Shown here: positions 21,647 through 32,327 of the stretch, piece after piece
Layout of the letters: each line of letters begins with the position of its first letter
How positions within the stretch are numbered: the first letter of the stretch is position 1
Source of the DNA: Neoarius graeffei
Lineage: Eukaryota; Chordata; Actinopteri; Siluriformes; Ariidae
Assembly: GCF_027579695.1 (NCBI RefSeq)
Contig: NC_083571.1
Location: 73,294,279-73,358,278, forward strand
Length of the DNA: 64,000 bases
Direction: 5' to 3'
Position numbers and translations under genes: made by a program
Notes under the pieces: model-generated
What the model was told of the DNA's origin: nothing
What the model saw: only the letters and a program-made list of their open reading frames with translations
The model's database searches: none

Positions 21647-22021
21647 CCTGCTCCAGCCCAAACTGAACAACTGAGTTCTTTGCTTCTTTTCTGTCCTGGC
21701 ACGATAACTTCATCTGATGGTTTGTATAGAAAAGTGTTGCTGAGATTAAAAAGTTTTGGTGGGACTTCAACTAAAATTCATTATTTTACTGGTATTTTTT
21801 TCACATCCAGTGCAACTGAATTGGAATGATCTGAGGAATGCATTTAGTTTTACTTGTTAAACATTATATTTACTGTACTTATAAACAATATTGTAATTTG
21901 TGAGTGAAAATTAATGTCTTCATGATAGTATTCATTTTAAAAAGATCAGATTTTGTCTTTTTTAAATGTTGTACAGAGAATGGTGACACAAGGGTGTGGT
22001 CTCAGCGTACAGTATGAACGA

Positions 22022-22202
22022 CATTTTGCAGACGCTCTGATCCAGAGTGACGTACAACAGACCCAAAGCAGCCTGGGGAGCAGTTAGGGGGGGTCAGGTG
22101 TTTTACTCAAGGGCACTTCAGTGATTCCTGCTGGTCCAGGGACTCAGACCTGTGACCTTTTGGTCCAAAAGCTGCTTCTCTAATCATTAGGCCATGGCTT
22201 CC
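22022..22202 (-). repeat. tRNA-derived SINE (V-SINE-like), unit 2
   Basis: Orthologous by position to 477-659. About nine bases just before its right-hand (3') block, present in the other units, are missing here. Same minus-strand box structure. Confidence 0.58.
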
Positions 22203-23140
22203 AACAGAAAATCCTCTGAGAGCATTAACATTATCTAATTTAGAATCACATTCTAAATGTTATTTTTACCCTTTCTTTATCCTTCTATAAATAAATAAAC
22301 AAACAAATGAAAAATGCAGGAAATGTCATTTGGTAAAAATGTTGTTTTTCAGGTTGTCAGCCAAGCTGTGTTTGGCTCCCACGCCCTTTTGACATAATGG
22401 TTTTCACATCATGAGACTAAATACGTTGTTACTCCTGTTGAATAAATATCCCATTTACCTGCTCGATATTTTACACTTTGCCACTAGACTGAGAACCAGT
22501 GGCGGCTCCTGAATTTTTTTTCAGGGGGGCAATTTTCCCCCGTTATGTCTACACGGACCGTAAATGTCCACAGGACTGAAGTAAATTGACCTAGGTAGCA
22601 AATCAATTGGCCGAACTTGTTTTTGCCTGGTAAATTCAGATATCAATATAGACAATATCTCTTCTCTCCACTAGGTGGCAACACTGAACAAGTTAAAGGT
22701 GGCAAACTAAGGTAGCCTAGTAAACTAGACCCACCCGCCTAGCGGCCTAAAATATTTTTGCCTACGAGTGGCAAATATTCACATTTAGTCTGGCTTGCCA
22801 GGCTAAAACTAAGGAAGATTCATTGTGAAGCCTTCAAAGCAAAACATCTGGCATCACAATCAATTAATATTACATAACTCATTTATTTTCTCATATTATT
22901 CAGGTATTCTATAAGAAGTAGACACAAATTCTTAATTATAAACGTATTCTAATTTCTTCAATTCTAAAGAATGCAATTAAAGTGGCAGGATATAAATCCA
23001 AAACAAGTGTTTAAGTTTTGAAAAAGATGAAGAAAAGCAGAACCATCAAACAAACATGTGCAGCTTAATTATGTGGGGTTTTTTTATATGGAATTGCACC
23101 ATTTTAACAACAAATAATAATTCTAAATAAATTCTGCAGT

Positions 23141-23480
23141 GGGCGGCATGGTGGTGTAGTGGTTAGCGCTATCGCCTCACAGCAAGAAGGTCCTGGGTTC
23201 GAGCCCCGGGGCCGGCGAGGGCCTTTCTGTGTGGAGTTTGCATGTTCTCCCCGTGTCCGCGTGGGTTTCCCCCACAGTCCAAAGACATGCAGGTTAGGCT
23301 AACTGGTGACTCTAAATTGACCGTGAGTGTGAATGGTTGTCTGTGTCTATGTGTCAGCCCTGTGATGACCTGGCGACTTGTCCAGGGTGTACCCCGCCTT
23401 TCGCCCGTAGTCAGCTGGGATAGGCTCCAGCTTGCCTGTGACCCTGTAGAAGGATAAAGCGGCTAGAGATGATGAGAATG
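23141..23480 (+). repeat. tRNA-derived SINE nested in hAT, unit 2
   Basis: Same family as 21031-21408, with one internal deletion in the cctccgggtgctccgg segment. Flanked by aaattctgc on both sides. Inserted in the hAT of exon 1, so it is younger than that insertion. Confidence 0.9.
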
Positions 23481-23903
23481 AAATTCTGCTGTTTTTTTTC
23501 CCAATAATTCCTCCAGAAAGCCATGCCTTAAAAGGAAATTTAAAGTATTACAAGCATGTCAATGAACACAAAAGGCTTTAGTTATTTAGCTATATACACA
23601 CAAGGTTACACAAGGTTTTGTAGTCAGTGCAACTTGGCTTAAGAAGTTGGAAAAAATGTAAGGTGCTGCTGGCTCCAATGAACACATATACTGTACAATA
23701 TATAAAAACTGAAAATATGCTTAATTTACACCAAGTCAGAGAGAACTTGAGGCTACTGAAATATTCCAAGCATGGCAATGTTAAACTGCCATTGGTAAAA
23801 CAAAAACATGGCAATGTTAAACTGCCATTGGTAACACACACACACACACAGACACACACAGACACACACACACACACACAAAAACAACTTTTGCCTAGTA
23901 AAT

Positions 23904-24332
23904 TCAAATATCAGATATCACTGTACCATCTGCTGTGCTACTTCCAGGGTGGATGAGAACGCAAGGGTAGCAAAAAACAGCATTGACTACATCACAGCCA
24001 GCTAGCCAAGTTTTCCGGTGGTACCAGTTCTTGTTAAAACCTCTTGAGTAGGTCTTCTCCCCCTTCGTAGACACTTGCTTGATGTTTAAATTCGGTCTAG
24101 GAGGTCCTAGCTGTTTGAATGCCGTTTTCTCCTCATTGGTACGACGACTAAAGGGAACTTCTTTCAGAGACGCTATCGTATTGATGCACTCAACACTCGC
24201 CACCATCTTCATAGAATGTTCACACATTTCCCGCGCAAGTTGCGTTTTCCAGCCCAAAATTATATTCAAAACCCGCCAAAATGCACAATCTGGCAACACT
24301 TGCGCGGCGCAACAGGCATATGACGTAAGCAC
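23904..24332 (-). pseudogene. hAT transposase fragment with TTF-type zinc finger
   Basis: A 142-codon remnant. It carries the TTF-type zinc finger signature of ZMYM1-like hAT transposases: K-T-Y-S-R-G-F, then N-W-Y-H-R-K-T-W-L-A-G-C-D, then A-V-F-C-Y-P-C-V-L. The catalytic and dimerisation domains are absent from the rest of the element. It is non-functional as a transposase. Confidence 0.7.
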
Positions 24333-24823
24333 GCTGCTTGTGAGAGCACAGAAAACCTAATAGAAAATGGCTTGGGAGCAGGTGTCAATGGGAGATTTGG
24401 GGGCAAATCTGAACCTGACAGAAATCGCCCCAAAAGGGCGTGGCTACACCAGGCGCGACCTTAGCCTGATTGGACAATGACATTACTGTTGCCGTGGTAG
24501 TAGGAGTAGATAAAAAAAAAAAAAATCTCCCTCCCTGTTTGGCAGTGCGTCGCCCAAATCGCCCCTATTAACGAGCCGCCAGTACTGAGAACACTCCATC
24601 TCTTCTACCTGTGGACTCAGGTGAGTTATTACTTTACTTTCTCCCGAGAATTACCAGACTGTAAGATGATATAAAATGTATCAGGCTCTTATAGACAATT
24701 TAAATATGAAGATATTTAATATTCACTGATATTACACTTAAAAATGTTATCTTCACTTGCAGTGTACATGATGGAATATTTTCTATGATGTCAAGAAAAT
24801 TGCTTTAAATATACGAAGAATAT

Positions 24824-25184
24824 CCCATTCTCATTATCTCTAGCCGCTTTATCCTTCTACAGGGTCGCAGGCAAGCCGGAGCCTATCCCAGCTGACTACG
24901 GGCGAAAGGCGGGGTACACCCTGGACAAGTCGCCAGGTCATCACAGGGCTGACACATAGACACAGACAACCATTCACACCTACGGTCAATTTAGAGTCAC
25001 CAGTTAACCTAACCTGCATGTCTTTGGACTGTGGGGGAAACCGGAGCACCCGGAGGAAACCCACACGGACACGGGGAGAACATGCAAACTCCACACAGAA
25101 AGGCCCTCGCCGACCCCGGGGCTCGAACCCAGGACCTTCTTGCTGTGAGGCGACAGCGCTAACCACTACACCACCGTGCCGCCC
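24824..25184 (-). repeat. tRNA-derived SINE in intron 1, unit 2
   Basis: Minus-oriented copy of the abundant SINE, with target duplication tacgaagaatat on both sides (24812-24823, 25185-25196). Confidence 0.92.
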
Positions 25185-25342
25185 TACGAAGAATATAATT
25201 AATTAATAAATTAATTAATGCTAGTATATAATTATAATTAAACATCTGTAATTTAAAATTATTATTATTGTTGTTGTTGCTGCTGCTGTAACTTTATTTA
25301 TTTTGAACTTTTTAAAAAGTTACCAAGTTCTTTTGAAGGATT

Positions 25343-25344
<2 letters not shown>

Positions 25345-25384
<40 letters not shown>
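25345..25384. repeat. (CA)n microsatellite, unit 2 intron 1
   Basis: A CA dinucleotide run replaces the (AATT)/(TTA)-rich interval and following sequence found at this point in the other units. Confidence 0.9.
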
Positions 25385-25388
<4 letters not shown>

Positions 25389-25612
25389 AAATCCATGATG
25401 ATATATACAGCCACAGAAACACTTTGCTTGCATAGCTGATATATAATCTAATATATAATTAACTTTTAGGTTGTAAACAACACTATGGACAGGAAGATTA
25501 TACTGGCCGTTTTGTGTCTGATTGGCAAGTGTTCACTGAACTTCATCTCAGTTTCTGTAGTCACTTCTGTTATCCTGCTCAAATATATTTGCTAGAAATA
25601 ACATTGTAGATT

Positions 25613-25989
25613 GGGCGGCACGGTGGTGTAGTGGTTAGCGCTGTCGCCTCACAGCAAGAAGGTCCTGGGTTTGAGCCCCGGGGCCGGCGAGGGCCTTTTT
25701 GTGTAGAGTTTGCATGTTCTCCCCGTGTCCGCGTGGGTTTCCTCCGGGTGCTTGGGTTTCCCCCACAGTCCAAAGACATGCAGGTTAGGTTAACTGGTGA
25801 CTCTAAATTGACCGTAGGTATGAATGTGAGTGTGAATGGTTGTCTGTGTCTATGTGTCAGCCCTGTGATGACCTGGCGACTTGTCCAGGGTGTACCCCGC
25901 CTTTCGCCCGTAGTCAGCTGGGATAGGCTCCAGCTTGCCTGCGACCCTGTAGAAGGATAAAGTGGCTAGAGATAATGAGATGAGATGAG
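25613..25989 (+). repeat. tRNA-derived SINE in intron 2, unit 2
   Basis: Complete copy with exact target duplication cattgtagatt (25602-25612, 25990-26000). The corresponding site in unit 1 (near 1780) is empty. Confidence 0.93.
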
Positions 25990-26223
25990 CATTGTAGATT
26001 AACTTTTAGGTGATTTTTATAAAATTAAGTGTTGGCAGTTTACATATTATACTAAAGTTCCTAGAGAACTGTGACATTTGTGAGACAATAACATTGGCAG
26101 TAAACCACAAAATTGTCAAATTTGTACAATCTGCTCTTGTTTCTAAGATTTATCTTCATTAATCTATGAATTCTGTGATGAATAGTGAGCGATCTCATGA
26201 TTTATCCTGATATCTCGTGGTGT

Positions 26224-26594
26224 GGTGGCACGGTGGTGTAGTGGTTAGCACTGTCGCCTCACAGCAAGATGGTCCGGGTTCGAGCCCTGTGGCCGGTGAG
26301 GGCCTTTCTGTGTGGAGTTTGCATGTTCTCCCCGTTTCCGCGTGGGTTTCCTCCGGGTGCTCCGATTTCCCCCACAGTCCAAAGACATGCAGGTTAGGTT
26401 AACTGATGACTCTAAATTGACCGTAGATGTGAGTGTGAATGGTTGTCTGTGTCTATGTGTCAGCCCTGTGATGACCTGGCGACTTGTCCAGGGTGTACCC
26501 TGCCTTTCGCCCGTAGTCAGCTGGGATAGGCTCCAGCTTGCCTGCGACCCTGTAGAACAGGATAAAGTGGCTAGAGATAATGAGATGAGATGAG
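26224..26594 (+). repeat. Hybrid SINE at the unit 2 / unit 3 junction
   Basis: The left flank is intron 2 of copy 2 (tatctcgtg); the right flank is the unit start (ggaaaattgtc). There is no shared target duplication. The 3' half carries diagnostic changes (aactgatgac, gtagatgtg, tgtagaacagg) also seen in the SINE 55813-56177, which sits at the same right flank in unit 4. The 5' half has its own differences. This is what recombination between two SINEs would leave. Confidence 0.82.
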
Positions 26595-27202
26595 GGAAAA
26601 TTGTCAATTGGGTCTATCTGTCCTGTAATTTTCGCCTGTCAATCAGTTCTGTATGGATTTATGACGAACTCTGTGAAACTAAACTAAACTAAAAACCTGC
26701 TCCAGCCCAAACTGATCAACTGAGTTCTTTGCTTCTTTTCTGTCCTGGCACGATAACTTCATCTGCTGGTTTGAAGAGGGATAGAAAAGTGTTGCTGAGA
26801 TTAAAAAGTTTTGGTGGGACTTCAACTAAAATTCATTATTTTACTGGGTTTTTTTTCACATCCAGTGCAACTGAATTGGAATGATCTGAGGAATACGTTT
26901 AGTTTTACTAGTTAAACATTATATTTACTGTACGTATAAACAAGATTGTAATTTGTGAGTGAAAATTAATGTCTTCATTATAGCATTCATTTTAAAAAGA
27001 TCAGATTTTGTCTTTTTTAAATGTTGTACAGAGAATGGTGACACAAGGGTGTGATGATGATGATGCTTTATTCCAGACTCAAGGTCCATCCCCACAGAGT
27101 ACAAAAAAACAATTAAATTAACACAAGACAAATAACAAAAAAAAAATCACAATATAAAAACAAATCATTACAAACAACACACAAAATTAAAAACATCTAA
27201 TA

Positions 27203-28078
27203 TCACAATTTCAAAAGACACTTATACCAATGCTTCCAATACTGAGATGTGCAGCGAGTGTCACTGTATACCATGCTTACTAGTGCCACAACATTTTGGT
27301 TTTTTAAGTCATTCAGCCTGCAGATAAATCTATACATTGTGTTTCTCAACACTGCATTCAGTGTATTAACTCCAGCACTCACACACAGCCCACTCGCACT
27401 TGTCCATCTGGGCCTTTTTAGGAGTATCCTCAACGCATCATTGTAAGCCACTTGTAATCTCTGGAAGCTGGATTTTTTATAGTTTAACCATAAATGTGCA
27501 GTATATAGAGGTGAACAATACGCTTTAAAGAGAGTCAACTTCACATTATCAGAGCAGTTACCAAATTTTCGTGCCAATACATTTGCTTGCACACACAACA
27601 TACGGCACTGGCGATAAATATCCTCATCATCTGTCAGTTGGTCTGTGATAACATGTCCCAGATATTTCACTTCCCTACAGATGTTTAGGACCTTTCCCGA
27701 TGGTTTAAAGTCAGGGAAAGTCATATACTTATCTTCTATGGTTCTGCAAATCATGATCACACTCTTAAGCTCATTGTACCTTATATCTTGCTGCTCCCCA
27801 AACACAGAGCATACATTAAGGAGCTGCTGCAGACCAGCTGAGCTAGGGCTAAAAATTACACAGTCATCAGCATACATAAGATGGTTCATAACTGTACTGC
27901 CCACCATACAGCCAGTTTTACATGTTCTTAGATTATGGGACAGCTCATTCGTATAGAAATTAAACAAAACAGGCAATAATATACTCCCCTGTCTTACTCC
28001 ATTTCTGATATGAAAGGGGGCAGACAAGCAGTTGTCCCATTTCACCTGCATGGTTTGCTGGGCATACCAGTAGGACAA
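27203..28078 (-). pseudogene. LINE reverse transcriptase C-terminal half
   Basis: 291 codons covering the RT palm (R-N-G-V-R-Q-G-S-I-L, then M-Y-A-D-D-C-V-I-F) and the C-terminal region with L-Y-T-A-H-L-W and R-P-R-W-T-S-A-S. Upstream RT parts (K-V-G-S-S-D-N-Y-R-P-I-A-L-A-N at 28145-28462) are separated by an in-frame stop near 28141 and by a SINE. Not functional as a whole. Confidence 0.8.
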
Positions 28079-28490
28079 TATTCTGACTATATACTTGGGG
28101 ACACCAACTGCACCAAGTTTTTTAAATAATTTATCATGATTTATTCAATCAAATGCCTTAGAAGCATCTAAGAAACAAATAAAAATTGAGGAGTTTTTTC
28201 TCTTGTAGTTGTTCAGCAGTTCTTTTAATACATATATGCGCATGTCTGTGCCATGTCTCGGTTTAAAACCAAATTGGTGATCTGTAGAGGTAATTAAATA
28301 ATTAATTCTCTGCAAGATAATTTGCTCAACCACTTTGGATAATATATTAGCTAAAGCAATGGGCCTGTAGTTATCAGAGGATCCCACTTTTCCAGCTTTA
28401 TCCTTAATCACAGGAACCAGCTGCACTGTCATCATGGAATCTGGAAGAAAACCATGGGCCATGAGGGCAGTGAAGCATAAGGCAAGAAGT

Positions 28491-28869
28491 ATCTCATCTC
28501 ATCTCATTATCTCTAGCCGCTTTATCCTTCTACAGGGTCGCAGGCAAGCTGGAGCCTATCCCAGCTGACTACGGGCGAAAGGCGGGGTACACCCTGGACA
28601 AGTCGCCAGGTCATCACAGGGCTGACACATAGACACAGACAACCATTCACACTCACATTCACACCTACGGTCAATTTAGAGTCACCAGTTAACCTAAGCT
28701 GCATGTCTTTGGACTGTGGGGGAAACCGGAGCACCCGGAGGAAACCCACGCGGACACGGGGAGAACATGCAAACTCCACACAGAAAGGCCCTCGCCGGCC
28801 CTGGGGCTCGAACCCAGGACCTTCTTGCTGTGAGGTGACAGCGCTAACCACTACACCACCGTGCCGCCC
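28491..28869 (-). repeat. tRNA-derived SINE nested in LINE, unit 3
   Basis: Complete minus-oriented copy with target duplication ggcaagaagt (28481-28490, 28870-28879) inside the LINE coding region. Confidence 0.93.
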
Positions 28870-29681
28870 GGCAAGAAGTTTACTTAACCTAAAGCTGGCA
28901 TATTTAAGATGTTCAGCAGAGATAGCATCCATCCCTGTTGTTTTATTTATTGATAAATTTTTAATCGCTTGGGAAACCTCATGAAACTTGATCACCTCAA
29001 TAGCTTCAACATTTGCTACTCGACGGGTGCTAGGCTGAGTCAAATTAAATAGTTTACTGTAATGCATTCGCCAAAACTCTGCAATATTACTAGCTCCAGA
29101 GACTCCATCTACTGAACATGGTAAAGAGGGTTTGTACCCATTAATATGTTTCACCTCTTTTCAAAAATCATTGTTAGTATTATTTAAAAGTTTCTTTGCC
29201 ATAGAGTCGGCCCTCATACATTGTTCATTTTTACTAATGAAATGAACTGCATATTTGTATTTTGCATTTGTACTCTTCTTATACTCAAAAATGGGCCCCT
29301 GTCTTGGTTTACCAGCCATTGCCCAAGATTTAGTAGCTTCACGAGCCTCAGCATAAAATTCTGCTACATAGATATTCCATCCAGGCCGGACTTTCCCTCT
29401 CCTAACGACTTTAAGGTGAGGCTTACTAGCTTCAAGTAAACAAGAGACAATGTCAGTATACATTGCAGAGATATATGTATTATGTTTGGTATTTGTACAG
29501 TTACAATTTTTACATGAAAGTGCATCTATAGGGAGATATATATTGCTCAATAGCTGATCAGAATATTTACAATAAGAAGCTATGTCTTCACATGAAAAAG
29601 ATGACCAATCCAGTTTACCAGGAATAGAATTATTTGCACATTTGTGGTGTGGTCTCAGCGTACAGTATGAACGACGTTACA

Positions 29682-29863
29682 GGCATTTTGCAGACGCTCT
29701 GATCCAGAGTGACGTACAACAGACCCAAAGCAGCCTGGGGAGCAGTTGGGGGGGTCAGGTGTTTTACTCAAGGGCACTTCAGTGATTCCTGCTGGTCCAG
29801 GGACTCAGACCTGTGACCTTTTGGTCCAAAAGCTGCTTCTCTAATCATTAGGCCATGGCTTCC
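29682..29863 (-). repeat. tRNA-derived SINE (V-SINE-like), unit 3
   Basis: Orthologous by position to 477-659. In this unit the inserted LINE 27054-29645 ends about 36 bp to its left. Confidence 0.58.
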
Positions 29864-30019
29864 AACAGAAAATCCTCTGAGAGCATTAAAATTATCTAAT
29901 TTAAAATCACATTCTAAATTTTATTTTTACCCTTTCTTTATCCTGCTATAAATAAACAAAAATGGCAGGAAGCGTCATTTGGTAATAATGTTGTTTTTCA
30001 GGTTGTCAGCCAAGCTGTG

Positions 30020-30173
30020 ATTGGCTGCCACGCCCTTTTGACATAATGGGTTTCACATCATGAGAGTAAATACGTTGTTACTCCTGTTGAATAAATATCC
30101 CATTTACCTGCTCGATATTTTACACTTTGCCACTAGACTGAGAACACTCCATCTCTGCTACCTGTGGACTCAG
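30020..30173 (+). promoter_or_regulatory. Core promoter and exon 1, unit 3 gene
   Basis: Same arrangement as in unit 1: inverted CCAAT (ATTGG 30020-30024), ccacgccc, TATA-like aataaata (30090-30097), and exon 1 ending at 30173 before gtgagt. The inserted LINE ends about 375 bp upstream of the CCAAT box, so distal regulatory sequence differs from the sister copies. Confidence 0.5.
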
Positions 30174-30830
30174 GTGAGTTATTACTTTACTTTCTCCTGA
30201 GAATCACCAGAATGTAAGATGATATAAAATGTATTAGGCTCTTATAGACAATTTAATTATTAAGATATTTAATATTCACTGAAACAATGCTTAAAAATAT
30301 TATATTCACTTACAGTGTACATGATGGAATATTTTGTCTGATGTCAAGAAAATTGCTTTAAATATACAAATTAATTAATTAATTAATTAATTAATTAGTT
30401 AGTTAAATAAATACAACTATAATATCTTATTCTAATTATACAGCTGTCATTTAAAATTATTATTATTATTATTATTATTATTATTGTTGTTGTTGTTTTT
30501 GTTATTGTTGTTGTTCCTGTACCTTTATTTATTCTGAACTTTTCAAAAAGTTACAAAGTGCTTTACAAGCATTAAAACATTTCAAAACTGAGACGAGTGA
30601 AATTAGGCAATTAAAATAATGAAAAATAAAATGGAAAAGCAAGAGCATTAATAAAAAAACATGTATTAATACATATTGAAAATAAATAAAATAGAAATAA
30701 AATAGGGGGAAAATGACAACAGTAATAATAAAACAGGGAAGCTAAGATTTATACAGCCACAGAGACACTTTGCTTGCATAGCTGATATATAATCTGATAT
30801 ATAATTTACTTTTAGGTTGTAAACAACACC

Positions 30831-32296
30831 ATGGACAGGAAGATTATACTGGCAGTTTTGTGTCTGATTGGTAAGTGTTCACTGAACTTCATCTCACTTT
30901 CTGTCGTCACTTCTATTATCCTGCTGAAATATATTTGCTAGAAATAGCACTGTAGATTAATTTTTAGGTTATTTTTTAAATTTAAGTATTGTCACTTTAC
31001 ACATTATACTAAAGTTCCTCGAGAACTGTGACATTTGTGACACAATAACATTGGCAGTAAACCACAAAATTGTCAAACTTGCTCTTGGTTCTAACGTTTA
31101 TCTTCATTCGTCTATGAATTCTGCGATGAATAGTGAGCAATCTATTGATTTATCCTGATATCTCGTGTTGAGTGCTTGGCCTTTGGTCTTGTTTTCACTT
31201 AGATGCATATCTGTACTGAAGTATGTAAACAGACTAAGTGTGCCTTTCAGAATGATCGTGAGACAGATTATTTCAGAAGGTTTCATTGTGTAAACAGCAT
31301 GATGGTGGTAGCTCAGCAATGCCTAACTGGATATATCTGCTGATGGTCATATTTGTGACATATCCTGCTTTATTGAGTCGATTAATTTAATTTGAATATC
31401 ATTACGTCCCAAGGGTTGGGTTGAAACGCTGTTTTGATGTCATGCATCAAGTCCTTATTTGAGATGGTTCTTGTCATTTGCAGATCACATCTGATGATCT
31501 ATACTCAGGAAATGTTGCAGTTGGTCAAACAGAGAAGAGTAGTATAGAGGAGAAATATTCCAAATGTTCCATGGAAAATACACACTGCTTTCTTTTTATT
31601 AACATTGTTTACTTCCAGCATTTAAAAAGGTGGAAGGGCAGGGAATAATATCTATAATTTATATATAATTTAAAAGTTTATATTTAACTTTTGGCATTTT
31701 AATCTGAACTGTGTTTCATCTGAATAACAAAAAGATTACACAGAAAAATTCTAACCCTTTTATTCAAGCAAAAAAAAAAAACCCCACAAAACTTAGTTTT
31801 TTCATTTCTCCTTTTGTGTAATTTGTACTTTGATATAGATGTGCTCAGTCCGTTAACTTTCAGTTTCTCCTCCAAAATTATTTTCGTGGAAGAATGATGA
31901 TAGAGTAAATAATCCACTTCATTCACATTCATTCCACCTGTGAGTGAGTCTGTACTGCGCCTCCTGGCGACGTGTTACGGAAACGTCACCACCATGGACT
32001 AGAATATATTAACCCAATGGGGCTCAAAACTCAGTGGGTGTGTCACACTGTGTAGTCATGTTATACACTGGCACTGATTGGCTGTATGAACTTCCAGTAG
32101 AGCGTATCCCTGCCTCCAGCACTGGGCAAGTTCCAGTTCACCCACAGCCTCGCTTCACATCATTCTGGCAGTGGTGCTGTAACACTCGGTCTAAAAAATA
32201 ATCACAAAGAATCCTCTTTAAAATGTTTATTAATCACAGATGAGGTCATGTGAATGCTTAAAATCTGGAACCTTATATTTATTTTTCTTTTACCTT

Positions 32297-32327
<31 letters not shown>

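Larger units (their letters stand above)
22497..24584 (-). mobile_element. hAT element inserted in exon 1 of unit 2
   Basis: The 8-bp target duplication ctgagaac (22489-22496, 24585-24592) splits the conserved exon-1 sequence of the unit 2 gene copy. The ends are CAGTGGCGGCTC and GAGCCGCCAGTA. It contains a transposase N-terminal fragment (23904-24332 minus), a nested SINE (23141-23480) and a (CA)n-rich tract (about 23835-23882). Confidence 0.85.
24620..25524 (+). pseudogene. Mini-mucin copy 2 remnant (exon 1 end to exon 2)
   Basis: Exon 1 ends at 24620 before gtgagt. Exon 2 is 25470-25524 with ATG at 25485, and its 40 coding bases match copy 1. The donor after exon 2 has changed from GTAAGT to GCAAGT, a weaker GC donor. 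Exons 3-6 do not exist, because homology stops at about 26220. Exon 1 is split by a 2.1-kb hAT and intron 1 holds a SINE. The CCAAT box upstream (about 22366-22370) is mutated. It cannot encode the SEA protein; a short transcript with the signal peptide alone is conceivable. Confidence 0.85.
21570..26611 (+). repeat. Tandem segmental duplication, unit 2 (truncated)
   Basis: This unit is collinear with unit 1 from its position 1 to about 1998, then stops abruptly at about 26220 inside intron 2. There a SINE joins it directly to the start of unit 3. It is visibly more diverged from units 1, 3 and 4 than those are from one another. It carries a hAT (22497-24584) and SINEs at 23141, 24824, 25613 and 26224. 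Everything from intron 2 to the 3' LINE, over 12 kb in the other units, is missing. Confidence 0.88.
27054..29645 (-). mobile_element. 5'-truncated LINE inserted upstream of unit 3 gene
   Basis: Non-LTR retrotransposon reading right to left. Its end has AATAAAG followed by (ATC)n at about 27054-27072. The flanking duplication is ggtgtg, and the uninterrupted target is visible in unit 1 near 450. The RT frame is broken into pieces at 29161-29550, 28870-29154, 28145-28462 and 27203-28078, with Y-A-D-D-C-V-I-F at about 27865-27890. A SINE (28491-28869) is nested in it. The clade is uncertain. Confidence 0.85.

Noticed and set aside
25631-25960. About 109-codon ORFs starting M-V-S-A-V-A-S-Q-Q in several places
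   Set aside because: They are the tRNA-derived SINE body read in one frame; SINEs are non-coding.
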